Source: REEB481 sp041170785 (lineage in GTDB: Bacteria > Bacteroidota > Bacteroidia > NS11-12g > UBA955). From it: a DNA stretch of 12,098 bases. The translations under genes were made by a program, and so were the position numbers. The DNA lies in assembly GCA_041170785.1 (NCBI GenBank), contig JBEDND010000235.1:1-12098 (forward strand). Direction: 5' to 3'. The notes beneath the pieces are model-generated. The model was not told the origin of the DNA. It did no database searches and saw only the letters and a program-made list of their open reading frames with translations. Positions 1-6,990 of the stretch are shown here, piece by piece (position 1 is the first letter of the stretch; the number at the start of each line of letters is the position of its first letter).

Positions 1-7
1 CATAAAA

Positions 8-13
8 AAGGAG
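8..13 (+). promoter_or_regulatory. Shine-Dalgarno site of rny
   Basis: The hexamer AAGGAG ends 7 bases before the ATG at 21, which is textbook Shine-Dalgarno sequence and spacing. It supports this start codon. Bacteroidota genes usually lack a strong Shine-Dalgarno site, so its presence here is mildly unusual and suggests efficient initiation on this mRNA. Confidence 0.7.
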
Positions 14-20
14 TTACGAA

Positions 21-1568
21 ATGACTGTACAAATCATCTTGTTTGTCGCCGTAGGCCTCATCGCCGGCGGTGGGTTAGGATTTTTTATATCCAACCTGTT
101 GCAAACGAAAAAAAGCGAAAATCAAGCCCAGCAAATCATCCGTGAAGCCACTCAACAGGCTGAAAACATCAAGAAAGACCGGATCCTTGAAGCAAAAGAG
201 AAATTCCTTCAACTCAAGGCCGAACACGAAAAGGAAGTGAACCGCCGCACACAGGAACTGGCCACTGCTGAAAACAGACTCAAACAAAAAGAACAGAGCC
301 TCGATCAGCGTATTCAAAATGCCAAATCCAAAGAGGAAGAAGTTGAAAAACTGAAGCACAAGCTGCACCAGCAAAACGATGCACTTGCCGTGAAACGCCA
401 GGAACTCGAAACGCAGCGCGAACAGCAAATCAAAGCATTGGAAAAGATTGCAGGGCTTACTCAGGAAGATGCCAAAGAGCAGATGCTTGAAACCATCCGC
501 GCTACCGCCCAAACGGAAGCCCTGCAGGTGGCCAAGAACATCCTCGACGAAGCGAAAGTGACTGCCACCCGCGATGCCAAGCGAATTGTGCTGCAAACCA
601 TTCAGCGCACTGCGGCAGAAGAGGCCATCGATAATACCGTTACGGCCGTTGCCATCGAAAACGATGAAATCAAAGGCCGGATCATCGGCAGGGAAGGCCG
701 GAACATCAAAGCCTTTGAAGCCGCTACCGGAGTGGAAATTGTGATTGACGATACGCCTGAAATGGTGATGCTTAGCTGCTTCGACAGCGTGCGCCGTGAA
801 GTGGCGCGCCTCGCGCTGCAGCGCCTTATTGCCGACGGAAGGGTGCATCCAGCACGTATTGAGGAAGTGGTGGAAAAAACCCGCCGCGAAATTGAAGAGG
901 AAGTACTCGCCTGGGGCGAACGCACGGTGATTGACCTCGGCATCACAGGCCTGCATCCCGAACTGATCCGCTATGTGGGTCGCATGCGTTTCCGCGCTTC
1001 ATACGGACAGAATCTCCTGAAACACAGCCGCGAAGTGGCACGCCTCTGCGCTACCATGGCTGCTGAAATGGGTTTGAATCCGAAAATGGCAAAACGCGCC
1101 GGTTTGCTCCACGACATAGGCAAAGTGCCTGATTTTGATGAAGAAACCCCGCATGCTTTGCTGAGTATGAAGCTGTGTGAGAAATATGGCGAGCATGCCG
1201 ACATCTGCAACGCCGTTGGTGCACACCACGACGAAATCGAAATGAAAACCCTCATCGCGCCCATTGTGCAGGCTTGCGACGCCATCAGTGGTTCTCGCCC
1301 AGGTGCCCGTCGCGCAGATGAATCTTATATGAAGCGTATCAGCGATATGGAAACCATGGCCTTGGGTTATCCGGGCGTGGAAAGCTCCTTCGCCATCCAG
1401 GCAGGTCGCGAGCTGCGTGTCATCCTCAACGCCGATAAGGTGACGGATGAACAGGCCGATACCATTGCCTTCGATTTGTCGCAACGCATCACCAAAGAGA
1501 TGAAGTTCCCCGGACAAATCAAGATTACCGTTATCCGGGAGAAGCGTTCTGTAGGCTTCGCCAAGTAA
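21..1568 (+). CDS. rny: Ribonuclease Y (membrane-anchored endoribonuclease)
   Basis: This encodes RNase Y, a membrane-anchored endoribonuclease that starts the decay and processing of many mRNAs in bacteria that use it in place of RNase E. The 515 residues fit the family length. A single N-terminal membrane helix (about residues 4-24) is followed by a long charged coiled coil (about 30-150). The KH RNA-binding domain has the GRIIGREGRN loop at 219-228. The HD phosphohydrolase domain shows H335, the H364-D365 pair in LLHDIGK, H402-H403 and D420, which are the expected metal ligands. The family signature GSRPGARRADE follows at 424-434. The start is supported by a strong ribosome binding site. 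The gene upstream is outside the window; in many Bacteroidota it is zapA (from memory, not visible here). A lipid kinase gene follows after 9 bases, so the two are probably cotranscribed. Confidence 0.97.
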   Translation: MTVQIILFVAVGLIAGGGLGFFISNLLQTKKSENQAQQIIREATQQAENIKKDRILEAKEKFLQLKAEHEKEVNRRTQELATAENRLKQKEQSLDQRIQNAKSKEEEVEKLKHKLHQQNDALAVKRQELETQREQQIKALEKIAGLTQEDAKEQMLETIRATAQTEALQVAKNILDEAKVTATRDAKRIVLQTIQRTAAEEAIDNTVTAVAIENDEIKGRIIGREGRNIKAFEAATGVEIVIDDTPEMVMLSCFDSVRREVARLALQRLIADGRVHPARIEEVVEKTRREIEEEVLAWGERTVIDLGITGLHPELIRYVGRMRFRASYGQNLLKHSREVARLCATMAAEMGLNPKMAKRAGLLHDIGKVPDFDEETPHALLSMKLCEKYGEHADICNAVGAHHDEIEMKTLIAPIVQACDAISGSRPGARRADESYMKRISDMETMALGYPGVESSFAIQAGRELRVILNADKVTDEQADTIAFDLSQRITKEMKFPGQIKITVIREKRSVGFAK

Positions 1569-1577
1569 TCCTGCCAC

Positions 1578-2447
1578 ATGGACAGGCTGCTGGTGTATTG
1601 GAATCCAAAGGCCGGCGGAGGCAAGGCCATCCGCGTGCAACAATTGGTTTGCCGCATCCTGAAGCAGGAACAACATACGTTTACCATTACCGAACGGGCT
1701 GCAGATGCAGCCCGTTTTGCTGAAGACGGTTCCTGTATGATCATCGCCATTGGCGGCGACGGAACGTTTAACCACCTGATCAACCAGTTGCCTTTGCGGA
1801 GCGATGTGGTTTTGCTGCCCATCTCGGCGGGATCAGGAAATGATTTGGCGCGTATGCTGCACCGCAACCTTCGTCCCGAAGAGCAATTGCGCGGTGCCCT
1901 GAAGCAGGGAATACCTCAGCCGTTGGATGTATGGCGCGTGAATGGCCACCGTTTTTTGGAAGCCTGTGGGATGGGTTTCGATGGTTGGGTGGCTTACAAG
2001 GCAGCGGCCCTGGCGCGTTGGTTTCCTTCACCATTGCGCTACAGCCTTACGGTGGCGCGATATATCTTTACCGCCAGGCCATTTCAGGCCAGGATGCTGG
2101 CCGACGGAATCGAAGTATGGAAAGGTTCACTGTTTATGGCTTCCGTAGGCAATGGCTTCTTTGCAGGTGGTGGCTATCGTTTGTGGCCCAAGGCGCAAGT
2201 GCACGATGGCCGCATGGATGTGTTGCTGGTGGAACCGATTCATCTGTTTCAACGGCTGCTGTACGTGTTATTGGTGCGCAGCGGTGCGCATGTCCGCTTG
2301 CGGGTTACACGCTATTTTCAGGCTTCACGGCTGGAACTGCATACCTCTAAATCCATTCGGATGCATACAGATGGTGAACCGCTCGAAGGCACTTCATTTC
2401 TGTTGGAACACGCCGGTGTCATAAGTTGCTTAGGATCGGCTGTCTGA
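1578..2447 (+). CDS. Diacylglycerol kinase family lipid kinase (YegS/DgkB-like)
   Basis: This 289-residue protein belongs to the DAGK catalytic family, which phosphorylates diacylglycerol or related lipids with ATP, at the inner face of the membrane and usually to recycle diacylglycerol. Visible motifs are the N-terminal NPKAGGGK (9-16), the nucleotide-binding GGDGT (59-63), SAGSGNDLAR (83-92), GMGFDG (131-136), a NGFFAGGGYRLWPKA stretch (192-206) and DGEP (265-268) near the C-terminus. All the hallmark blocks are present and the length is normal, so it is probably active. The lipid cannot be told from sequence: diacylglycerol, a sphingoid base or another lipid alcohol are all possible. It starts 9 bases after the rny stop on the same strand, suggesting one transcript. 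A strong hairpin with a short T run lies inside its first 140 bases. Confidence 0.88.
   Translation: MDRLLVYWNPKAGGGKAIRVQQLVCRILKQEQHTFTITERAADAARFAEDGSCMIIAIGGDGTFNHLINQLPLRSDVVLLPISAGSGNDLARMLHRNLRPEEQLRGALKQGIPQPLDVWRVNGHRFLEACGMGFDGWVAYKAAALARWFPSPLRYSLTVARYIFTARPFQARMLADGIEVWKGSLFMASVGNGFFAGGGYRLWPKAQVHDGRMDVLLVEPIHLFQRLLYVLLVRSGAHVRLRVTRYFQASRLELHTSKSIRMHTDGEPLEGTSFLLEHAGVISCLGSAV
1693..1718 (+). other. Intragenic perfect 11-bp inverted repeat followed by four T
   Basis: The arms AACGGGCTGCA (1693-1703) and TGCAGCCCGTT (1706-1716) are exact reverse complements separated by only GA, and the right arm runs into TTTT (1715-1718). As RNA, the innermost pairs would open to leave a GC-rich stem of about 9 bp with a small loop. 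This resembles an intrinsic terminator or a processing site, but it lies inside the lipid kinase gene, about 125 bases after the rny stop. It may be coincidental: the encoded peptide is an Arg/Ala-rich helix, RAADAAR. Confidence 0.4.
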
Positions 2448-2537
2448 ACGGGTAATCCCCGGTATGTGCTGGCGCAAAAAAAACAGGATAGTCGCCGCAG
2501 TAGGTGTCAGTGATTCATCCTTAATTTCACAGGCGCA

Positions 2538-2981
2538 ATGCAACATGGATATTTGGAACAGGTGTCACCTGATCGGCAGGCAGCCTTCCTGGAACTGTAC
2601 CAAACGGTGAAAGCCCATATGCCTGAAGGTTTCCTGGAACATGAGGGTCCTCATGGAATCAATTTTTCTGTACCCCTTGAAACCTATCCTCAGGGCTACC
2701 ACTGCGACCCCAAACAGCCGCTGCCGTTTATCACCATTGCCGCGCAGAAGAGTCATTTTGCGCTGTACCATATGGGCGTGTACGCGCGCAAAGACTTATT
2801 GGATTGGTTTACTGCGGAATACCAGGCGCGTTATCAACGGAAACCCGACATGGGTAAAAGTTGCATCCGTATGAAGAAATACAACGATTTGCCGCTGGAA
2901 CTTCTTGGTGCGCTGTGCGGCAAAATGACCCCTGCAGACTGGATTGCCTGTTATGAAGCGGCTTTCAGAAGCGGAAAGTAA
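2538..2981 (+). CDS. DUF1801 domain-containing protein
   Basis: This small cytoplasmic protein of 147 residues belongs to the DUF1801 family, whose fold is related to YdhG/frataxin-like proteins; the molecular role of this subgroup is not established. I recognise it by the block PLPFITIAAQKSHFALYHMG (61-80) and the later DMGKSCIRMKK with NDLPLEL (104-121), a pairing typical of Bacteroidota members. There is no signal peptide or membrane segment. It starts 90 bases after the lipid kinase, far enough to have its own promoter, although I see no convincing one in the gap; a TAATTTCA at 2522-2529 is only a partial match to a -7 box. It converges with the gene ending at 3024. Family assignment is fairly sure, function unknown. 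Confidence 0.8.
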   Translation: MQHGYLEQVSPDRQAAFLELYQTVKAHMPEGFLEHEGPHGINFSVPLETYPQGYHCDPKQPLPFITIAAQKSHFALYHMGVYARKDLLDWFTAEYQARYQRKPDMGKSCIRMKKYNDLPLELLGALCGKMTPADWIACYEAAFRSGK

Positions 2982-3006
2982 ACCCAAGGACGGTATTTAG
3001 CCCTTC

Positions 3007-3025
3007 AAAGGTTCGAGCAACCTTT
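3007..3025. terminator. Possible weak hairpin between convergent genes
   Basis: AAAGGTT (3007-3013) and AACCTTT (3019-3025) form a 7-bp stem with a 5-base loop in the 42-base gap between the convergent genes ending at 2981 and 3024, overlapping the stop codon of the latter. No clear T tract follows on either strand. It is a weak candidate for a shared terminator. Confidence 0.3.
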
Positions 3026-3575
3026 AAGGTTGTAATTCTCCTTCAAGAGCATCGCTCAGGAGCGTGGGTGGTACCGCCTCTGTCGCTGGAACTGCCACTG
3101 GAGCACTTTTACCTTTTTTTGATTTGGCAGGAATTGCCGGTTGCGCGTCGGGGGTTGCGGTGGCCAATGCTTTTGCCGCACTTCCCGGGGTGTAATTATT
3201 CTTCTCTCGAAGTTCCTTCAATACCTCAAACCACCGATCACCCAAACAATCTTTCAGTGCGGTTTCTCTTTGTTCCACAGCTTTTTGCTGCAGCTTAAGC
3301 CGTATGTTGGCATCCAATGGTTCAGCAAAAGCAAAAGAATCTAAAAAGGCGCGGTTTAAATGCAGCAGACATTGAATTCGCTCAGCCTCTAATGTGCCGA
3401 AGTTGTTGTACATCCATTCAACATTGGCTTTGGCACGGGCTTCGGTGCCCGGCTTTTGAACTTCAGTCTGTGGATTGGAGGGCACAGGCGGAACTGCCAC
3501 AGGAACAACATCGTCCTGCGCAAAGACAGAACATGGTCCGAGCATAATCAGCATGACGAAAACTAACTGCTTCAT
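3024..3575 (-). CDS. Small secreted protein of unknown function
   Basis: I do not recognise this family. The chosen start gives 183 residues beginning with MKQLVFVMLIMLGPCSVFAQ, a convincing signal peptide. An in-frame ATG 33 bases upstream at 3608 would only add residues before the signal peptide, so 3575 is preferred. The Cys in LGPC is not a good lipobox because Pro precedes it, so cleavage near VFA/Q by signal peptidase I is likely. The mature protein has a Pro/Val-rich stretch (21-50), a helical core (about 50-130) with two Cys (C69 and C110) that could form a disulfide, and an Ala/Pro/Lys-rich, probably disordered tail. It follows the esterase gene on the same strand with a 33-base gap, so the two are probably cotranscribed and both exported. 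Confidence 0.7.
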   Translation of the reverse strand: MKQLVFVMLIMLGPCSVFAQDDVVPVAVPPVPSNPQTEVQKPGTEARAKANVEWMYNNFGTLEAERIQCLLHLNRAFLDSFAFAEPLDANIRLKLQQKAVEQRETALKDCLGDRWFEVLKELREKNNYTPGSAAKALATATPDAQPAIPAKSKKGKSAPVAVPATEAVPPTLLSDALEGELQP

Positions 3576-3608
3576 AAGGCAAGTATAGCACTTGTGTTCC
3601 ATATGCAT

Positions 3609-4547
3609 TCAATGGTGAGCATAGACGGCGCTAAGCATAAAAGCCAAAGGTTGCCTGAGTCGGCGGCTCCAGTAATATTCGTTGTGCGCATGTCCTTCGA
3701 AGTACAGGCTCAGCCATTGTTTGCTGTCGAGTTTGTGGCTCAGGATCCGGTCGGCTTTCTGTTGCCACGCGGGGTACAAACTGTCCAGGGTTTGATTTCC
3801 GCAGTCGAAATAGATATGGCTGTTCGCCCTGCGGAGGGTTGCCCCTTTTTTCTTCAGATAGTGCAGAAACATTTGTGGTATTTCCGGATGAATATAGCCG
3901 ATGCTGCCTGGCCAATGCGTTGAAATACAGGCTGCAGCGCCAAACACCTGGGGGTATTCGCAGATGGCGTACATGGAAATGAGGCCGCCAAAGCTCGAAC
4001 CCGCTACCATGGTGTGTTTTCTGTCTGGTAAGGTGCGAAACTTCTGGTCGATGAGTGGTTTCAGTTGCTGTACCAAAAAGTTCAGGTATGCATCGGAAAT
4101 TGGGGCACCGCCAAATTGCCTGTAAATGCTGTCGAGCATGCATTTGGGTAGCGCTTCGTAGCACGACTGTGGCCCGTATTCCCGACGCCTTTGCGCACTG
4201 TTCCAAATGCCAACTACGATGCAGGCCTGAAGGGTTCCTGTGCTGAGGGTGTCATCGATGTTCCATGCATTTCCGCCATAAGCCAGTTGTGGGTCGAACA
4301 GATTTTGTCCGTCGTGCATGTACAACACAGGGAATCGCCGTTGGGAATCCTGGGCATATTCCGGCGGCAGCCATACATCTACAGGCCGGGGCAGCAAATC
4401 CGGCCCACCCATGGAATCCAAACGGACAATGGTGCCGCGGGCAACCTGAGGAATTGCCTGGCCCTGTAATTTCCGGGGCGGAAAAATGAACAGAAGGCAG
4501 TAACTCAAGAATACAGCTGCCTTTATTAGTTTCGTTTCCTTAGTCAT
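3609..4547 (-). CDS. Secreted alpha/beta-hydrolase esterase (putative esterase D/enterochelin-esterase-like family)
   Basis: This 312-residue protein matches the putative esterase family (PF00756-type alpha/beta hydrolases, which include enterochelin esterase, feruloyl and acetyl-xylan esterases and esterase D). A hydrophobic N-terminal segment (about 9-24, followed by LQGQ at 27-30) should export it. The core starts with PVDVWLPPEY (55-64) and FPVLYMHDGQNLFD (72-85). The nucleophile elbow is GSSFGG (183-188) with S185 in the GxSxG position. Likely catalytic partners are D248 in YFDCGNQ and H288 in EGHAHNEYYW, the HNE-W arrangement being typical. All three are present, so it should be active. 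The substrate cannot be inferred. Its TGA stop is directly next to an in-frame ATG of the small secreted gene behind it. It is divergent from the fibre-protein gene. Confidence 0.85.
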   Translation of the reverse strand: MTKETKLIKAAVFLSYCLLFIFPPRKLQGQAIPQVARGTIVRLDSMGGPDLLPRPVDVWLPPEYAQDSQRRFPVLYMHDGQNLFDPQLAYGGNAWNIDDTLSTGTLQACIVVGIWNSAQRRREYGPQSCYEALPKCMLDSIYRQFGGAPISDAYLNFLVQQLKPLIDQKFRTLPDRKHTMVAGSSFGGLISMYAICEYPQVFGAAACISTHWPGSIGYIHPEIPQMFLHYLKKKGATLRRANSHIYFDCGNQTLDSLYPAWQQKADRILSHKLDSKQWLSLYFEGHAHNEYYWSRRLRQPLAFMLSAVYAHH

Positions 4548-4626
4548 TTAACGCGGTTGCCATGAATGATACTTGTCACTAGTTAATTCAGAATACTTCA
4601 CTAAACTTGAGGCACAAATTACTGCG
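4548..4626. promoter_or_regulatory. Divergent intergenic region, esterase / fibre protein
   Basis: These 79 bases separate the starts of two divergent genes and must contain the promoter for the rightward pair at least. For that direction, TAAACTTG at 4602-4609 matches the Bacteroidota -7 box TAnnTTTG with one mismatch. The nearest upstream TTG (4573-4575) is 26 bases away, longer than usual. I see no good box for the leftward gene. Confidence 0.35.
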
Positions 4627-6990
4627 ATGAAACGAAAACTATTAACACTGCTTGCCGCTCTTTCGGCAACAACAGGACTGCTGTGGGGGCAAGCACCTTC
4701 TGGCTTCAACTATCAAGCAGCTTTGCGGAACACTTCCGGGTCGCCATTGGCCAGCCAGAACGTGAGTTTGAGATTCACCATCCGCGATGGCGGCGTAGCC
4801 GGCTCAATTCTTTTTCAGGAAACCCATAACAAAACCACCAATGCTCAGGGCATGATTTCCTGCATTGTGGGCGCCGGCAGTTTGCTGCAGGGCGCGTATC
4901 CCACTGGGGTACAATGGGGCACAGGTGTAAAGTTTCTTCAGGTAGAAGCTGACGCCGCTGGCGGGTCTTCATATACAGAAATCAGCAACACCCAGATGAT
5001 GTCTGTTCCGTACAGCAATTTCGCAGGTTCGGCGGCTTCCTTGTCGCCTTCAGCCAGCATCACCCCGGCTCAGATTCAGGCCGGAGGCGCTACCAATGGT
5101 CAGGTATTGAAATGGAATGGCAGCGCATGGGCACCCGGCAGCGCCGGCGGAACCTCTGGCACCGTGGCACTGACACAGCTGGAACAGGGATCTGCAACAA
5201 ATGGTCAGATCATCCGCTGGAATGGTACCAATTGGGTGCCTTCCAACGACGGTCCCAACAGCCTGGCACCATCTCAGCTTACACAAGACGGCGCAGCCAA
5301 CGGGCAAGTGCTGAAATGGAACGGAACCAACTGGGTACCTTCTTCGATTGGTGTGACCAGCCTGGCACCTTCACAACTTACTTCCGACGGTGCGAGCAAC
5401 GGACAGGTGTTGAAATGGAACGGAACCAACTGGGTGCCATCTACCGACGGTCCTACCTCGTTTAATCCTTCCCAGATTACAGCCGGCGGAGCCAATAACG
5501 GACAGGTGCTGAAATGGAATGGATCCAACTGGGTGCCATCAGCCGACGACAATACCGTGCTTACCGGAGGCACAGGCATCACCATCAACAGCGGCGCCAT
5601 CAACAGCGTTTGGACTACCAGTGGCAACAACATCCACAACAACAATACGGCCAATGTGGGCATCGGAACTACGGCTCCGGCCACAACATTAGATGTGTAT
5701 CAATCTACCGGAAACACAGAAATACGCGCCCAAACAGGTGCTTCAACTGGCCACGCAGGTTTGAAACTCGGTGGCTCGGGCGCCAATATGGATTTGTTCC
5801 GTTATGGTTCCTCTGCCACAGGTACGGTTGCAGGATGGCCCGGCAAGGATTTGGGCATCCTGAACAACAGCGCTGCCGGTTCATTGATCTTGAATACCGC
5901 CGATTCCATTGGATTTGCCACCGGTGCCACCGAGCGGATGCGCATCACTTCGCGCGGTGTTTCCATTGGCGGTACCTTCCCGCAGGGTAAATTACACGTA
6001 ATAGGCAATGGCCGCGGCGTCATTGACATTCCGCAGTCTGCATATTACTTCAGCACCCCTATATATGGCGTGGGCGATACCACAATTACTGGTGTAGCCA
6101 TGCCCGGACTTTTGGGATATGGAAGAGGTTCTGCATCGTTTAACGCGGGTGTGGCCGGTATTGCCGGAAACTCAGGTTCGTTTAACGTAGGTGCCTTGTT
6201 TGAATCAACAGCTCCAGGCATCAGCGGAAAAAGAAACTACGGCATTTACAACTCTGTGACCAGCGGTTACGTGTTTGGCGTGGGTATGTTCACAGGAATG
6301 ACGGCCACCACCAATTCAACTAATGGAAACTACGGTTTGTACACCGCTATTTCCGGAACCGCGGCTGCCGCAAGCATGGCAGGCTATTTTGATGCTTCAC
6401 CCACAAATTCATCTGCAAGCAATTACGGCATTTATGCTTCTGCTACCAATGGTGCAACCAACTACGCCGGCTATTTTAGTGGCAACGTAACCGTTACAGG
6501 AACACTGAGTAAATCGGGCGGTACCTTCCAGATTGACCACCCACAAGATCCGGAGAACAAATACCTCATCCACAGCTTTGTAGAAAGCCCGGACATGATG
6601 AACATCTACAACGGAAACATCACCACCGATGCGCAAGGTTTTGCCACCGTTCAGCTGCCCGATTACTTCGAATCCCTGAATATGGAGTTCCGTTATCAGC
6701 TTACGGTAGTAGGTCCCGATTTCGCGCAGGCTATTGTGAGTGAAAAAATCGACGGCAACAAGTTTAAGATCCGCACAGATAAGCCAAATACAGAGGTGAG
6801 CTGGCAGGTGACCGGTGTTCGTAATGACCCTTGGGCAAAGGCCAACAGGTTTGTTCCTGAGCGCGCCAAAGAACCCAATGCACGCGGAAAATACCTGCAT
6901 CCTGAACTGTACGGACAGCCTGTAAACAAAGGCATCCACTACCAAAACCGGGATGGAATTGCGGCTCCGGCAACTAAAATCGCACACTGA
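4627..6990 (+). CDS. Large secreted fibre-like surface protein with WNGTNWVP repeats
   Basis: The 787-residue product starts at 4627 with the signal peptide MKRKLLTLLAALSATTGLLWGQ. A TTG 54 bases upstream in frame would put residues ahead of it and is rejected. The N-terminal domain (about 23-135, APSGFNYQAALRN... through MMSVPYSNFA) is common in large Bacteroidota surface proteins. Five repeats of about 33 residues follow (153-308), each with an NGQVLKWNGTNWVPS-like core. Next come tail-fibre/YadA-head-like motifs: GGTGITIN (314-321), NVGIGTTAP (343-351) and a later ERMRIT...SIGG block, then several NYGIY/NYGLY...AGYF repeats. The C-terminus (about 634-787, from FQIDHPQDPENKYL) resembles a conserved domain ending many such proteins. 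I see no T9SS sorting domain and no typical S74 peptidase motif. It is probably an elongated, perhaps trimeric, surface or adhesive structure; role unproven. Its stop overlaps the next start (TGATG). Confidence 0.8.
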   Translation: MKRKLLTLLAALSATTGLLWGQAPSGFNYQAALRNTSGSPLASQNVSLRFTIRDGGVAGSILFQETHNKTTNAQGMISCIVGAGSLLQGAYPTGVQWGTGVKFLQVEADAAGGSSYTEISNTQMMSVPYSNFAGSAASLSPSASITPAQIQAGGATNGQVLKWNGSAWAPGSAGGTSGTVALTQLEQGSATNGQIIRWNGTNWVPSNDGPNSLAPSQLTQDGAANGQVLKWNGTNWVPSSIGVTSLAPSQLTSDGASNGQVLKWNGTNWVPSTDGPTSFNPSQITAGGANNGQVLKWNGSNWVPSADDNTVLTGGTGITINSGAINSVWTTSGNNIHNNNTANVGIGTTAPATTLDVYQSTGNTEIRAQTGASTGHAGLKLGGSGANMDLFRYGSSATGTVAGWPGKDLGILNNSAAGSLILNTADSIGFATGATERMRITSRGVSIGGTFPQGKLHVIGNGRGVIDIPQSAYYFSTPIYGVGDTTITGVAMPGLLGYGRGSASFNAGVAGIAGNSGSFNVGALFESTAPGISGKRNYGIYNSVTSGYVFGVGMFTGMTATTNSTNGNYGLYTAISGTAAAASMAGYFDASPTNSSASNYGIYASATNGATNYAGYFSGNVTVTGTLSKSGGTFQIDHPQDPENKYLIHSFVESPDMMNIYNGNITTDAQGFATVQLPDYFESLNMEFRYQLTVVGPDFAQAIVSEKIDGNKFKIRTDKPNTEVSWQVTGVRNDPWAKANRFVPERAKEPNARGKYLHPELYGQPVNKGIHYQNRDGIAAPATKIAH
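5083..5550 (+). repeat. Tandem repeats of about 99 bp coding for WNGTNWVP units
   Basis: Five in-frame units start at 5083 (105 bases), 5188, 5287, 5386 (99 bases each) and 5485 (partial, about 66 bases). The protein core is (A/S)xNGQVLKWNGxNWVPS, followed in units 2-4 by a linker of the SLAPSQLT type. Units 3 and 4 are also close at the DNA level, sharing runs such as AAATGGAACGGAACCAACTG, which suggests recent duplication or gene conversion. Spacing is preserved, so gain or loss of a unit would keep the reading frame. Confidence 0.9.

Noticed and set aside
75..956. A 293-codon open frame on the minus strand, opposite rny
   Set aside because: Same codon-aligned antisense effect as for metH. 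The product is Phe/Leu-rich without recognisable motifs, and RNase Y on the other strand is certain.
2448..2537. Possible terminator or promoter between the lipid kinase and the DUF1801 gene
   Set aside because: Only a 4-bp stem (CGGG-TAATC-CCCG) without a T run, and a two-mismatch -7 box without a TTG at the right distance.
3573..3608. TATACTTG just upstream of the small secreted gene as a -7 box
   Set aside because: One mismatch to TAnnTTTG and a TTG 22 bases upstream, but it would start transcription at the ATG, and the gene sits 33 bases behind the esterase in a likely operon. Too weak to call.
4573..4626. TTG start 54 bases upstream for the fibre protein
   Set aside because: It would place 18 residues in front of a perfect signal peptide. 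The ATG at 4627 is preferred.
5274..5684. A minus-strand frame of 136 codons across the repeat array, and a similar plus-strand shadow at 5112-5465
   Set aside because: Because the repeat unit is a multiple of three, any frame open in one unit tends to stay open in all. These are shadows of the array, not genes.
4627..6990. Reading the fibre protein as part of a prophage or contractile injection system
   Set aside because: It has its own signal peptide, and no baseplate, sheath, tube, capsid, integrase or lysis genes are nearby. The neighbours are chromosomal genes.
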